Positions 16,987-25,839 of a DNA stretch of 64,000 nucleotides are shown here, piece by piece. The translations under genes were made by a program, and so were the position numbers. The stretch is from the NCBI RefSeq assembly GCF_017948675.1, contig NZ_JAGFBU010000005.1, positions 212,541-276,540 on the forward strand, given 5' to 3'. Below the pieces are notes generated by a model that had not been told where the DNA came from, ran no database searches, and saw only the letters and a program-made list of their open reading frames with translations. Source of the DNA: Flavobacterium flabelliforme. Lineage in GTDB: Bacteria > Bacteroidota > Bacteroidia > Flavobacteriales > Flavobacteriaceae. Position 1 is the first letter of the stretch; each line of letters opens with the position of its first letter.

Positions 16987-18117
16987 TTAATGTTTATTTA
17001 TAGCATACAATTGGCGGCCTAACTCAGCTAAAAAAGGCAAACTAATACTATCATATTCATAAATATTATCATTAAAAACACCATTTTTATTGGCTAAAAT
17101 TGTGGCAGATAACATAAATTCGACCTTGTTTTCTGGATCTGTAATATAAGCACAATCAATCATAGTTCCATAGGCATTGCCTACTTTATTATAAATTTTT
17201 ATTGAGGAAGGAATATCTTCTTTTGTATCACCAAACATAAAAAATTTGCAATATCCATCAAAAAATTCATTAGGATCAAATCCTGCATTTTTTGGCAAAT
17301 TTTGCATGGAATAAAGAATAAATTGCCTGTCTTTTTCAGTTATTAAAAAGCGTTCCTCTTTTTTAAATACTTCTGGAAAAACAATTCTTTTTAACGTATT
17401 ATGTAAAGTTTCTAATGGATAATAGTTTTTTTTAGAAAAATCAAAAGGTTCGTTTATTGGTTTATTTTTAGAATCTCGATATGCGTTTCCTTTCTGAATG
17501 CCATTTAGAGATAGCGCTTCAGGAATTTGATTCCGTTTTGAAGGAATGTTGACTACTGTATTATCCGATTTATATAGTGTTATTGCAGGAAACTCAGGAT
17601 TACTAGGATCTGTACCAGAAAGTCGATGGCTAAGACTAAATGGGTATAATCCTTTTTCTTTCATTTTTAAATTTACATAATCAAAACCTAGAAAATCAAG
17701 CAGATTGGTACTTGCCACATTATCACTCACGGCAAAAACTTTCGATATCTCTTCAGAAAATTGTAATTTTTCAGCACTTCCTTCAATAGTATAAGTTGTA
17801 TTAAGACCAGTATTTGGAATTGTATTCAGTTTTTCTAAAGCTAATACGGCAATAGGAAATTTGACAGTACTAGCCGGATAAAAATAATTTTTGGAATTTA
17901 AATTATAGCTAAAATCCTTAAAAGAAACTTTACCTTCTTTATCCCTCAAAATTTCGGTATAAATAATCTGAATTTCATGTGGTTCTGGATTATTCATAAC
18001 AGTTTTTATTTTTGGATTTTTAGATGCTAATGCAATTTGCAAAGCGTTTTTCTTGGTAGAACAACTGCTTACTAAAAGTATAAAAACATAAGAAATATAT
18101 TTTTTTATTGAAAACAT
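16987..18117 (-). CDS. Class A beta-lactamase-like serine hydrolase lipoprotein
   Basis: This 376-residue exported lipoprotein has lipobox LVSSC with Cys19 as the lipid site. The three beta-lactamase/transpeptidase elements are present: STVK at residues 83-86 (nucleophile Ser83), SDN at 131-133, and KVG at 311-313 in place of KTG. The omega loop of true class A enzymes (ExxLN, supplying the deacylating glutamate) is not recognisable after SDN. An insertion of about 150 residues separates SDN from KVG. It is therefore more likely a peptidase or esterase of this fold than a real beta-lactamase. The patatin gene lies upstream on the same strand, 67 bases away. Confidence 0.8.
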   Translation of the reverse strand: MFSIKKYISYVFILLVSSCSTKKNALQIALASKNPKIKTVMNNPEPHEIQIIYTEILRDKEGKVSFKDFSYNLNSKNYFYPASTVKFPIAVLALEKLNTIPNTGLNTTYTIEGSAEKLQFSEEISKVFAVSDNVASTNLLDFLGFDYVNLKMKEKGLYPFSLSHRLSGTDPSNPEFPAITLYKSDNTVVNIPSKRNQIPEALSLNGIQKGNAYRDSKNKPINEPFDFSKKNYYPLETLHNTLKRIVFPEVFKKEERFLITEKDRQFILYSMQNLPKNAGFDPNEFFDGYCKFFMFGDTKEDIPSSIKIYNKVGNAYGTMIDCAYITDPENKVEFMLSATILANKNGVFNDNIYEYDSISLPFLAELGRQLYAINKH

Positions 18118-18184
18118 AATAGATTAATTTAATTAAAATTATCTCTTTACATAAAATATTAAATCCTAATTGATGTAAATATTA

Positions 18185-19084
18185 TTATCTATTATCGCTC
18201 ATTAATTGCGACTTGTTTTGTGCGTATTCATACCCTTGATTCCACCACTCTTTCATAACTTTTTTATTAAAAATAAGCGCATTGTTGGTTAGTTTAATTG
18301 GAGTATAATATAAATTAAGTTTTACATTATTATTGTTTGCCATCAGTTTTCCTATTGCTATATCATGTTTTTCTACTTGGTCTAAAGCAATTCTAAATAA
18401 GTCGATCATCAATGAAAACGGATTTTTACCAACAATTGCTTTTTCTAAATTAATTTCGGTTTCTAGAATTACTACATCAATTTCTGTAGCACCTCGATTA
18501 ATAGCTTCTCGAATAGGTACTAAACTTGAAAAACCACCATCTCCATATTCATCATTATTTTTAGTAACCAAACTCATAAAAGGAATGTAATTGCTAGAAA
18601 TCCAAACCCATTCACAAAACTCCTCATAAGTACATTCCTGAATTGATTTGTATTCCGCAGCATTTTTAGAAAGATTAGTAACAGTTATTACAACATCTGT
18701 TTTCAAAAGCTTTAATTCGTTAAAATCTGAAACACTGAAATTTTTCTTTATATAACCCAACAACCTTTTGCTTTCGCCAAAGGTTCGCTTACCCTTAAGA
18801 TATTGCCAAATGACATTAAAATGATTGATGGTAACAATGTCTTTGCCTTTTTTCCTTTTTATTACAAATGGATTTACATTAAAGATTTTCTTCATATCAA
18901 CATTGGTATAAATCCGATGAATTTTATCAATATTTCCCAATGCTAAGTGCGGAATTAGTAAACTTCCAGTAGACGTTCCTATAAAAATATCATATTTATT
19001 TTTTTCTATTTCTAATAGATATTGCGCCACTCCACCTGCAAATGCACCTTTACTTCCGCCTCCTGAAATCACTAATGCTCTCAT
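18185..19084 (-). CDS. Patatin-like phospholipase
   Basis: This 299-residue lipid acyl hydrolase has the patatin layout: oxyanion-hole motif GGGSKGAF at residues 8-15, nucleophile elbow GTSTG with Ser38 at 36-40, and the dyad aspartate Asp182 in DGG. No signal peptide or membrane segment is seen, so it should act in the cytoplasm or at the inner face of the membrane. It is close to E. coli RssA-type short patatins in size. It lies 33 bases downstream of the M1 peptidase gene and may be cotranscribed with it. Confidence 0.88.
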   Translation of the reverse strand: MRALVISGGGSKGAFAGGVAQYLLEIEKNKYDIFIGTSTGSLLIPHLALGNIDKIHRIYTNVDMKKIFNVNPFVIKRKKGKDIVTINHFNVIWQYLKGKRTFGESKRLLGYIKKNFSVSDFNELKLLKTDVVITVTNLSKNAAEYKSIQECTYEEFCEWVWISSNYIPFMSLVTKNNDEYGDGGFSSLVPIREAINRGATEIDVVILETEINLEKAIVGKNPFSLMIDLFRIALDQVEKHDIAIGKLMANNNNVKLNLYYTPIKLTNNALIFNKKVMKEWWNQGYEYAQNKSQLMSDNR

Positions 19085-19117
19085 AAATTAAATTTTATAA
19101 CCAATCCTAATTTGTTA

Positions 19118-21181
19118 CTACTCAATTAACAATCTTTTCAACTGAAATTTTTCACTTTCGTTTAAATTGGGTAAAATCCTTTCAAAAGAGAGCCTCATTT
19201 CTTTATTTTTTAATAATTTTCTAATAGTATCACGTCCAAATTTAGAAAATTGCCACATGTGATGTGTGGTTGCATTTACTAAATTTTGCAAAACGGTATC
19301 ATTTACTAAATTGAAAGCGATCAGATTTTGTAATGCATTTTGTCGAGTAGTAGCCTCAAAATTCAGAGATGAATATTCTATTAATTCCTTAATTAATTCT
19401 TCTTTATTCAAAACATAATTTGGAGTTGTTAAGGCCAAAGACAACCACAAATTTCTTAAATTGTAATCATTAAATCCGATCCAATTTTTTGATAGATCTA
19501 AATATTTAAAACGCTGTTCCGGAAAATTATTCCATAATCTAAATAATGCTATTTCCTGAGTTTGATAGGATTTATCAGTTAGTAAACTTTCATATTCTTG
19601 TCTAAAATCTTCTGGAATTTTATTTAAATTAACCGCTACTGCTTGACGAATTTGTAGAATATTAGACTGTAAAGCCAACTGAAGCAATTGCTTTTTAGCA
19701 TCAAAATTTTCATTTTTAATTTGGTTTAAAATAGCTTCTTTTACTGCAAAATAAACGTCCGATTGCATAACTTGAACAAAGAAATCATTTTTTTCTGCTA
19801 GAGATTTACTTCTTAACTGATCGACTTGTAAAAATAATTTCGTTGCCTTATTTTTTTCTAATAAAGCATTAGCTTCAAGCGTATTAAAATCACTTGATTC
19901 AAGCCAAACTTTACTAAAATTATTTAAATCAAAAGACGATACTTTTTTTATTTCAGCAAAAAAATCTTCCGTATTTACAGATTTAAAAGAATGCTTTTTC
20001 AAATAGGCTTTAACCGCTTTTTTGAAGTTTTTTTTACCGATGGATTCTTTCAAAATAAATAATGCCCAAGCGCCCTTTTCATAGAAAGTTAAGGAACTTG
20101 CTTTGGCATTCAAAATTGGAATGGTATCGGTACGAGAAGCAAATTTAAGTTGTTGAGCAGATTCGTATAATTTGCAATAAAAATAATCATCGCCATAAAC
20201 TTCTTTCTCTGCTAATAAAGCATAATAAGTTGCAAAACCTTCTTGTAGCCAATGTTGCTTACTACTTTCTGCCGTAACCAAATCACCAAACCATTGATGC
20301 GCCAATTCATGTGCATTTACATTGGTGTAACTTCGGTCTTCAAAACCTATCGAATCGACTACATAACGCGTCGAAAACAAAGTAGCTGATGTATTTTCCA
20401 TTCCTGCATATAAAAAATCTCGAACCGGAGTCTGCTTGTAAATTCTCCAAGGATACTTCACTCCTATTTCTTTTTCAAGGAAATCAAACATCGTTTTAGA
20501 ATGACGATAAGTAGGTTCAAATTTAGATTTATCTGCAGGTTCGTAGTACATTTCTAGAGGTATTCCAGAATTAGAAAACTGTATCTGTTTTTCATATTTT
20601 CCGATGGCCAGCATCAACAAATAAGAACTCATTGGTTTTTGCATTCGATATTTCCAAATAGTATTTCCCATTGATTTTGCCCTAGTTTCTAATTCTCCAT
20701 TAGAAATCACTTGATAATCATTTCTAAATACAATATTCAAATTAAAAATCACTTTTTCATTCACATCATCAAAACTAGGAAACCAATGACTGGTATACTT
20801 TCCTTGACCTTGTGTCCAAATTTGCAGATTGTCTTTATCTGTCGATCCAATAAAATAGAGCGTTTGCTTTGGCATTGCCGAATACGTAAAATTTAAGCTA
20901 TTTTTTCCTTTTTTAAATGGGAAAATAATTTGTAATTCCTTTTGAGTATTTCTAAAATTAACTTCTTTTCCATTGAGTTTTAAATTAGAAAAAGTCATGT
21001 TTTGTGCATCAATTTTAATGGTATCAATTGTTTTTAATACTACAAAATCATATTGCACTTCCCCTAAAACAATTCTCTCTGTTGGATTTATGTGAATTTT
21101 TCCTAAAACCGATTTAAAATCAACAAATTGAGTTTGTTGCGAAAAAATAAAAGAAGTGAAGAGAAGAAAAAAGTATTTCAT
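19118..21181 (-). CDS. M1-family zinc aminopeptidase, exported
   Basis: This 687-residue protein begins with a short signal peptide (about residues 1-14) and should act in the periplasm or outside. The substrate motif GMEN is at residues 261-263 in AGMENT. The zinc site HELAHQWFGD starts at residue 291, and the third zinc ligand Glu314 lies in LQEGFATYY. The C-terminal half is a helical HEAT-like domain. It probably trims peptides from protein degradation. No T9SS sorting domain is present at the C terminus. Confidence 0.92.
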   Translation of the reverse strand: MKYFFLLFTSFIFSQQTQFVDFKSVLGKIHINPTERIVLGEVQYDFVVLKTIDTIKIDAQNMTFSNLKLNGKEVNFRNTQKELQIIFPFKKGKNSLNFTYSAMPKQTLYFIGSTDKDNLQIWTQGQGKYTSHWFPSFDDVNEKVIFNLNIVFRNDYQVISNGELETRAKSMGNTIWKYRMQKPMSSYLLMLAIGKYEKQIQFSNSGIPLEMYYEPADKSKFEPTYRHSKTMFDFLEKEIGVKYPWRIYKQTPVRDFLYAGMENTSATLFSTRYVVDSIGFEDRSYTNVNAHELAHQWFGDLVTAESSKQHWLQEGFATYYALLAEKEVYGDDYFYCKLYESAQQLKFASRTDTIPILNAKASSLTFYEKGAWALFILKESIGKKNFKKAVKAYLKKHSFKSVNTEDFFAEIKKVSSFDLNNFSKVWLESSDFNTLEANALLEKNKATKLFLQVDQLRSKSLAEKNDFFVQVMQSDVYFAVKEAILNQIKNENFDAKKQLLQLALQSNILQIRQAVAVNLNKIPEDFRQEYESLLTDKSYQTQEIALFRLWNNFPEQRFKYLDLSKNWIGFNDYNLRNLWLSLALTTPNYVLNKEELIKELIEYSSLNFEATTRQNALQNLIAFNLVNDTVLQNLVNATTHHMWQFSKFGRDTIRKLLKNKEMRLSFERILPNLNESEKFQLKRLLIE

Positions 21182-21282
21182 AAAGGTAATTTTATACTAA
21201 AAAATCAAAGTTACAATGATTTAATTAAATAATAAATGGAATAACGTAAGTTTACCAATCAAAAAACCACAATACATTTATA

Positions 21283-22020
21283 TTGAAAACAAAAGCTGTA
21301 TTTAATTGGAGTAGCGGAAAAGATTCTGCTTTAGCATTGTACAAAGTACTACAAAATTCTGAATTTGAAATCACTTGTTTACTCACAAGTGTCAACAAAG
21401 AGTTTCAGCGCATTTCTATGCATGGTGTGCGTGTTGAACTGCTAAAAAAACAAGCAGAAAGTCTAGAATTACCGCTAGAAATTATGCAAATTCCAGAAAT
21501 GCCGACAATGGAAGTGTATGAAAATGTAATGAATGAAACATTAACCAAGTTAAAAAACCAAGGGGTCACAAATTCCATTTTTGGAGATATTTTATTAGAA
21601 GATTTACGCAAATACAGAGAAGATCAGTTAGCCAAAATAGGTTTTGAGGCTGTTTTTCCGCTTTGGCAAATTCCTACAACTATTTTAATTCAAGAATTTA
21701 TTGCATTAAATTTTAAAACTATTGTTGTTTGTGTGAACGAACGTTATTTAGACAAAAGTTTTGTGGGTCGCGTGATTGATCAGAATTTCCTTAATGATTT
21801 ACCAGAAAATGTAGATGTCTGTGGCGAAAATGGAGAGTTTCATACCTTTACTTTTGATGGACCTATTTTTTCTAAACCAATTAATTTTGAGATTGGAGAA
21901 ATTGTATATCGCAAATATGAAAAACCAAAACAAGAAGATTCTTCAAATACAGCTTGCGACACCAATACTTCTGATGCTTTTGATTATGGATTTTGGTATT
22001 GTGATTTACTTCCAAAATAA
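21283..22020 (+). CDS. Dph6-related ATP pyrophosphatase with a TTG start
   Basis: This 245-residue N-type ATP pyrophosphatase has the PP-loop SSGKDSALAL near residue 10, with ISMHGVRVELL and FTFDGPIF further on. It belongs to the diphthine-ammonia ligase-like family. Bacteria lack diphthamide, so the true bacterial substrate is not known. The start codon is TTG at 21283, as no in-frame ATG precedes the PP-loop. A TACATTTA box ends two bases earlier, hinting at a leaderless message. It is transcribed divergently from the M1 peptidase gene. Confidence 0.85.
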   Translation: MKTKAVFNWSSGKDSALALYKVLQNSEFEITCLLTSVNKEFQRISMHGVRVELLKKQAESLELPLEIMQIPEMPTMEVYENVMNETLTKLKNQGVTNSIFGDILLEDLRKYREDQLAKIGFEAVFPLWQIPTTILIQEFIALNFKTIVVCVNERYLDKSFVGRVIDQNFLNDLPENVDVCGENGEFHTFTFDGPIFSKPINFEIGEIVYRKYEKPKQEDSSNTACDTNTSDAFDYGFWYCDLLPK

Positions 22021-22154
22021 GTTTAAATTATGCGGTGTCAATAATTTTAAAACTTTTCATTGCTACTTTTTCACGTGTGTAGCTTACCAACATTCTAGAG
22101 CAACGTAAATGATGCACTTCCATTGTGACAATTATCATAAAAGAAAAAGAAGTT

Positions 22155-22700
22155 TTATCTCTCCTCATACATTTTAAGCAACTGCGTAACCGTATTCCAA
22201 TTTCGAATAGTAGCGATTACATTTAACTTTTTCTCGATGTATTTCTGATCAAAACGTGTCTTACCTGCTCCAACAGCATATTTAATGAAAATTTTATTGC
22301 CATCAATACTGGCTTCATCGGGTTTAAACTGACTAATTCTCAAATCATTCATACTAGTACTAGACAAAGTAGTCGAAATAAAAGCCACATATAACTTTTT
22401 AGGATCTAAATCTTTCTCTTTCAAGAAAAGATTATTTTTAAAACAAGCCTCCAAATCTTCTTTACCAATAACAACAACTGGCACTTCATGACCGAAAATT
22501 TTGAAAATTTCTTGCTTTATTTTAAATCCAACTGCGGCAGAATTTTCCTCTTCGGTATCTACAAAAACATTTCCAGACTGAATATAGGTAGCTACATTCT
22601 GAAAACCTATAGCTTCTAAAGTTGTTTTTAATGCTTCCATTTTTATCATACTGTGACCAGAAACATTGATACCACGAAGTAAAGCCAGATGAGTTTTCAT
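22155..22700 (-). CDS. DUF1697 protein
   Basis: This 181-residue cytoplasmic protein has the DUF1697 signature LLRGINVSGHSMIKM at the start and ATYIQSGNVFVDT shortly after. No biochemical function is established for the family. It stands alone: the metallo-beta-lactamase gene upstream on the same strand ends 118 bases away, and that gap contains the partial repeat described separately. Confidence 0.88.
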   Translation of the reverse strand: MKTHLALLRGINVSGHSMIKMEALKTTLEAIGFQNVATYIQSGNVFVDTEEENSAAVGFKIKQEIFKIFGHEVPVVVIGKEDLEACFKNNLFLKEKDLDPKKLYVAFISTTLSSTSMNDLRISQFKPDEASIDGNKIFIKYAVGAGKTRFDQKYIEKKLNVIATIRNWNTVTQLLKMYEER

Positions 22701-22779
22701 TTTATAAATTTTATTGCTGCAAAGATATTGTGTTTCTTGGCAAATTACTAAGCAATTCTAAGTGCTATTTTAATATTTA

Positions 22780-22804
22780 TTTAGAATTCTCTTGTTTTAA
22801 AATA
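22780..22804. repeat. 25-bp direct repeat, copy 1 (remnant of the hydrolase 3' end)
   Basis: These 25 bases are identical to 23560-23584. On the minus strand the copy reads ILKQENSK followed at once by TAA. This is the same peptide as near the C terminus of the serine hydrolase at 23539-24600, in the same frame. It starts 13 bases beyond the metallo-beta-lactamase stop codon. It looks like the original or a duplicated 3' end of the hydrolase gene. Confidence 0.85.
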
Positions 22805-22817
22805 GGAATTATGAAAG

Positions 22818-23555
22818 CTATTTCCTTTTGTTGTTATTCAGTTTTAACAAATCTAAGGTATGATCTAAAACTCTTAAACTTTTCCAATCATGGTGCCCGG
22901 TGATAATGTAGTTCGGATTTTGAAATTTCGACTGTACCTTGCGAATCGTTTTGGGCCATTCTTTAATATTAGCTTCGCCTACATATTCTAAATCGGGAGC
23001 GTCAATACTTTTGACTAAGCACCCACCGTACAAAATTTTCTCTTTATTAAACCAAATCACAATGTTGTCCTTTGTATGTCCTGCACCAGCAAAATAGGTT
23101 TCGAAACTTGTATCACCAACATTAAAAATGGTGTCTTTACTCATTAAAAATTGAGCTCTCGGTTGCTTTTTCTTTATTGAAATCTTATCAGTTAATTTGG
23201 TTGTGTAGGTTTTAATTCCGTTTTGTTTATAAAAATCAAATCCAGAAGTTCTGTCTTCATGAGAATGTGTTGCAATTGCCAGAATTACTTTTTTATGATG
23301 TCGCAATTCAATACTGTCCAACAACGATTGATATGAAAAATCATCCCAAGGAGAATCAAAAATAACGACACCTTTGGAAGTTACTACGTACATTGCATTT
23401 GCATCTTGTTTCTTTGTTCCAAACATTTTATAACTACTATAAACATAAAAATTAGGAGTAACTTGTGTTATTTTAAGTTCATTTTTGATGGTTTGTCCAA
23501 TTGCAATTGTACTTAAAAGCATAAAAATAATAAGTTTACTAATTTTTATTTTCAT
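22818..23555 (-). CDS. Subclass B1 metallo-beta-lactamase
   Basis: This 245-residue exported enzyme has a signal peptide of about 20 residues. All zinc ligands of subclass B1 are present: His97, His99 and Asp101 in THSHEDRTSG, His160 in GAGHTKDN, Cys179 in GGCLVKS, and His221 in TGHHDW. The family hydrolyses penicillins and often carbapenems, and the flavobacterial branch is chromosomal. The ATG overlaps the 3' end of the class C-like hydrolase gene by 17 bases. The gene is tightly bracketed by a 25-bp direct repeat, 4 bases before its start and 13 bases after its stop, which suggests insertion or rearrangement. Spectrum and expression cannot be read from the sequence. Confidence 0.9.
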   Translation of the reverse strand: MKIKISKLIIFMLLSTIAIGQTIKNELKITQVTPNFYVYSSYKMFGTKKQDANAMYVVTSKGVVIFDSPWDDFSYQSLLDSIELRHHKKVILAIATHSHEDRTSGFDFYKQNGIKTYTTKLTDKISIKKKQPRAQFLMSKDTIFNVGDTSFETYFAGAGHTKDNIVIWFNKEKILYGGCLVKSIDAPDLEYVGEANIKEWPKTIRKVQSKFQNPNYIITGHHDWKSLRVLDHTLDLLKLNNNKRK

Positions 23556-24600
23556 AGTCTTTAGAATTCTCTTGTTTTAAAATAATGTTTTTTATTTCAT
23601 TTCCGAAATAATATGCCAATTCAATTTTATCATTCATTTGATTCTCTAATACAATCACGCTAATTTTACTTTTAGGAAAATAAACATTTAAAGAAGCAAA
23701 ACCATCTCCTAAACCTGTGTGACCTATATATTTTGTTTTGCCATTATTGTTCACACGGATCCCATAACCATAGCCACATTTTGCTTTTCCAAAGGAATCG
23801 TGCTGAGCTAAAACTGTTTCAGATACCATTAAATTATAGGTTTCTGGCTTTAGAATTTTTCCTTTATGCAAATTAGAATTCCAAATCACTAAATCGCTTG
23901 CAGTAGTAATTATACCATCTGCTGGTGTTGAATCAGTTGTAATTTGTAAAGTTTTTACAGCTTTAAAAACACCTTCCTTATTGGTATAACCGCTAACAAT
24001 TGCTCTTTTATTATCTTTTGCATAAGCAAAAGTATGTTTCATTTTTAATGACGCAAAAAGGGAATCCGCCATTTGATTGTATGTCTTTTTGCTAGAAAAT
24101 TCGATGATTTTACCTAAAAGCACATTAGAAATATTCCCATATTTAAAATTAGTTCCTGGTTTAAATAATAATGGTTTATCTAAAGCCAAAATACCATGGG
24201 TATGATTTAATAATTGATGAACCGTAACCGAATCTGCCCAAGATTCCGTTAAAAAAGGTAAGTATTTTTTTATGGGTGATCGTAAATCAATTTTTCCTTT
24301 ATCTACTTCTCGCAACAACAATGCAGCTGTAATTTGTTTCGAATTAGACATAATTTTAAAATAATCTTGAGCTTGCAAAGGTGTTTTTTTTTCGAAATTA
24401 GCAAAACCATAGGCTTTTGTATATTTTGCAACGCCATTCTCTGCAATCACAATTACTCCATTAAACTTTCGAATGTTAGTCGTTTTAATTAAGCTGTCAA
24501 TGGATGAAATATAATCGTTAGTTTTTTGAGCAAAGGAATTACTGTTTATAAACAATAGTGCTGCATAAATAAAGTAAATGGTCTGTTTTTTAATTTTCAT
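23539..24600 (-). CDS. Class C beta-lactamase-like serine hydrolase
   Basis: This 353-residue exported protein has a signal peptide ending near SNSFAQ. It shows the class C/penicillin-binding motifs SNSK at residues 85-88 (Ser85 nucleophile), YGN at 154-156 and HTG at 294-296, where KTG is the rule in true AmpC enzymes. HTG is common in esterases and D-aminopeptidases of this family, so beta-lactamase activity is uncertain. The last codons (after QENSK) overlap the start of the metallo-beta-lactamase gene. The nearby repeat copy suggests that the ancestral protein ended seven residues earlier, at QENSK. Confidence 0.88.
   Translation of the reverse strand: MKIKKQTIYFIYAALLFINSNSFAQKTNDYISSIDSLIKTTNIRKFNGVIVIAENGVAKYTKAYGFANFEKKTPLQAQDYFKIMSNSKQITAALLLREVDKGKIDLRSPIKKYLPFLTESWADSVTVHQLLNHTHGILALDKPLLFKPGTNFKYGNISNVLLGKIIEFSSKKTYNQMADSLFASLKMKHTFAYAKDNKRAIVSGYTNKEGVFKAVKTLQITTDSTPADGIITTASDLVIWNSNLHKGKILKPETYNLMVSETVLAQHDSFGKAKCGYGYGIRVNNNGKTKYIGHTGLGDGFASLNVYFPKSKISVIVLENQMNDKIELAYYFGNEIKNIILKQENSKDYENKN
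23560..23584. repeat. 25-bp direct repeat, copy 2 (inside the hydrolase 3' end)
   Basis: This copy is identical to 22780-22804 and in the same orientation, exactly 780 bp apart. It encodes residues ILKQENSK of the serine hydrolase and ends 4 bases before the metallo-beta-lactamase ATG. Confidence 0.88.
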
Positions 24601-24639
24601 CTTCTATTTCTGAATTATTTTAATTGTAGTAAAGCATTC

Positions 24640-24846
24640 TTATTCATTTGGTTGATCCTCTTTTCTACTATCCAAATAAGATTTCATAAATACTACGGCA
24701 ATTACCAATCTAAAAATACGATAGGCCCAAATATTCGTTTCCCAAAATAGTATTTTATGAGTTGTTTCTGTATTAAATAAGGAAAAAATAAAAGAGATTA
24801 GAAATAGAATAGCTAGAATTAAATAGATTTTTTTCGAAACTTTCAT
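24640..24846 (-). CDS. Small two-helix membrane protein
   Basis: This 68-residue protein of unknown function has two hydrophobic segments: residues about 6-24 and 42-58. It has a basic N terminus (MKVSKK) and a charged C terminus (SRKEDQPNE). It lies 39 bases upstream of the serine hydrolase gene on the same strand and could be the first gene of that operon. No family is recognised. The roughly 240 bases upstream are AT-rich, and I see no gene in them. Confidence 0.55.
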   Translation of the reverse strand: MKVSKKIYLILAILFLISFIFSLFNTETTHKILFWETNIWAYRIFRLVIAVVFMKSYLDSRKEDQPNE

Positions 24847-25085
24847 AAAAGAGTAATGTTATAAATTTAATATTTTGGAATCATTGAAATTTTATCGGTA
24901 TTTCTATAATTCATTACTTTAGATAATAATTGAGTAAAATTATTTTAAATATTCTAACTAAAAAAATTTTAACGAAAATTTTCTTAATTATATGTCATAA
25001 CAATTCCGAAGTTCTTTTATGTATCATAATTTTTATGAAAATCAATTAGGCTAATTGCAATACTTCATAACTATTAGGACAGAAA

Positions 25086-25130
25086 ATAAAAAAAGCCTAA
25101 ACCAAAACTGTGTTTGATCTAGGCTTTTTG
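25086..25130 (-). terminator. Terminator of the ohr operon
   Basis: AAAAAGCCTA (25090-25099) pairs with TAGGCTTTTT (25120-25129), with a 20-base interior. It lies 46 bases beyond the nitroreductase stop on the minus strand. The flanking 24847-25085 holds no recognisable gene. Confidence 0.75.
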
Positions 25131-25175
25131 AAGTAGGATATAACAAAATTAAAATGTTATATTAATATTTAAAGA

Positions 25176-25811
25176 TTATTTGAACTCTATTAAAAAATCT
25201 TCTTTTGGTGTTCTTACTTTTTTCATAGGAGCAATCCAATCCAATGGTGTATTGGCATAACCTACATACATTAAAGAAACACTTTTTAATCCTAATTTTT
25301 CTAATTCTAATATTTCATCAATCACATTGTTATCAAATCCCTCTACAGGTGTACTGTCGACTTTTAATTCTGCAGCTTGAGCCAAAGCAAGTCCCAAAGC
25401 AATATAAGTTTGTCTTGCAATGTGAGCAAAGTTTTCTTCAGCAGGTTGATTTAGATAGATTTTTTTCAACATATCAGTATAACTACCAAAACGACCTCTT
25501 TCAAGACCACGCTCATCTGTTGTGTAATCATAAACATTATCAATGCGATCTTCGGTATATCGGTCCCAAGCAGCGAAAATCACTACATGAGAACAATCTC
25601 TCATACATTCTGGATTTAAAGCGCCTTTTACTAATTTTTCTTTTAATTCTTGATTTTCAACTACAAGTACTTTAAAAGGTTGTAAACCTGAAGAAGTGGG
25701 AGCCAAACGGGCCGCTTCTACAATTTTATCAATATTTTCTTTACTTACTTTTTTAGTTGCATCGTATGCTTTTACAGCATGTCTCCAATTTAAATCTTCT
25801 AATAAAGCCAT
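25176..25811 (-). CDS. NAD(P)H-dependent nitroreductase, NfsB-like
   Basis: This 211-residue flavoenzyme belongs to the oxygen-insensitive nitroreductase family and reduces nitro compounds or quinones with NAD(P)H using FMN. The N-terminal RHAVKAYDATKKV and RLAPTSSGLQPFKVLVV carry the FMN phosphate-contact positions. ALGLALAQAAELKVDSTPVEGF and LVEL-like C-terminal segments fit NfsB. It is the last gene of the ohrR-ohr operon, 28 bases downstream of ohr. It is therefore probably induced by organic peroxides, where it may handle toxic quinones or electrophiles. Confidence 0.9.
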   Translation of the reverse strand: MALLEDLNWRHAVKAYDATKKVSKENIDKIVEAARLAPTSSGLQPFKVLVVENQELKEKLVKGALNPECMRDCSHVVIFAAWDRYTEDRIDNVYDYTTDERGLERGRFGSYTDMLKKIYLNQPAEENFAHIARQTYIALGLALAQAAELKVDSTPVEGFDNNVIDEILELEKLGLKSVSLMYVGYANTPLDWIAPMKKVRTPKEDFLIEFK

Positions 25812-25839
25812 TTTTTATGTATCTTTTTATATAATTATA

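Noticed and set aside
16987..24600. Antibiotic-resistance island on a mobile element
   Set aside because: No integrase, transposase, attachment site or inverted repeats are visible. Patatin, M1 peptidase and DUF1697 are ordinary chromosomal genes. Only the local repeat around the metallo-beta-lactamase suggests rearrangement.
25244..25675. 143-codon plus-strand open frame
   Set aside because: It is fully antisense to the nitroreductase gene. Its composition (many His, Leu, Gln) is what the reverse of that gene produces.
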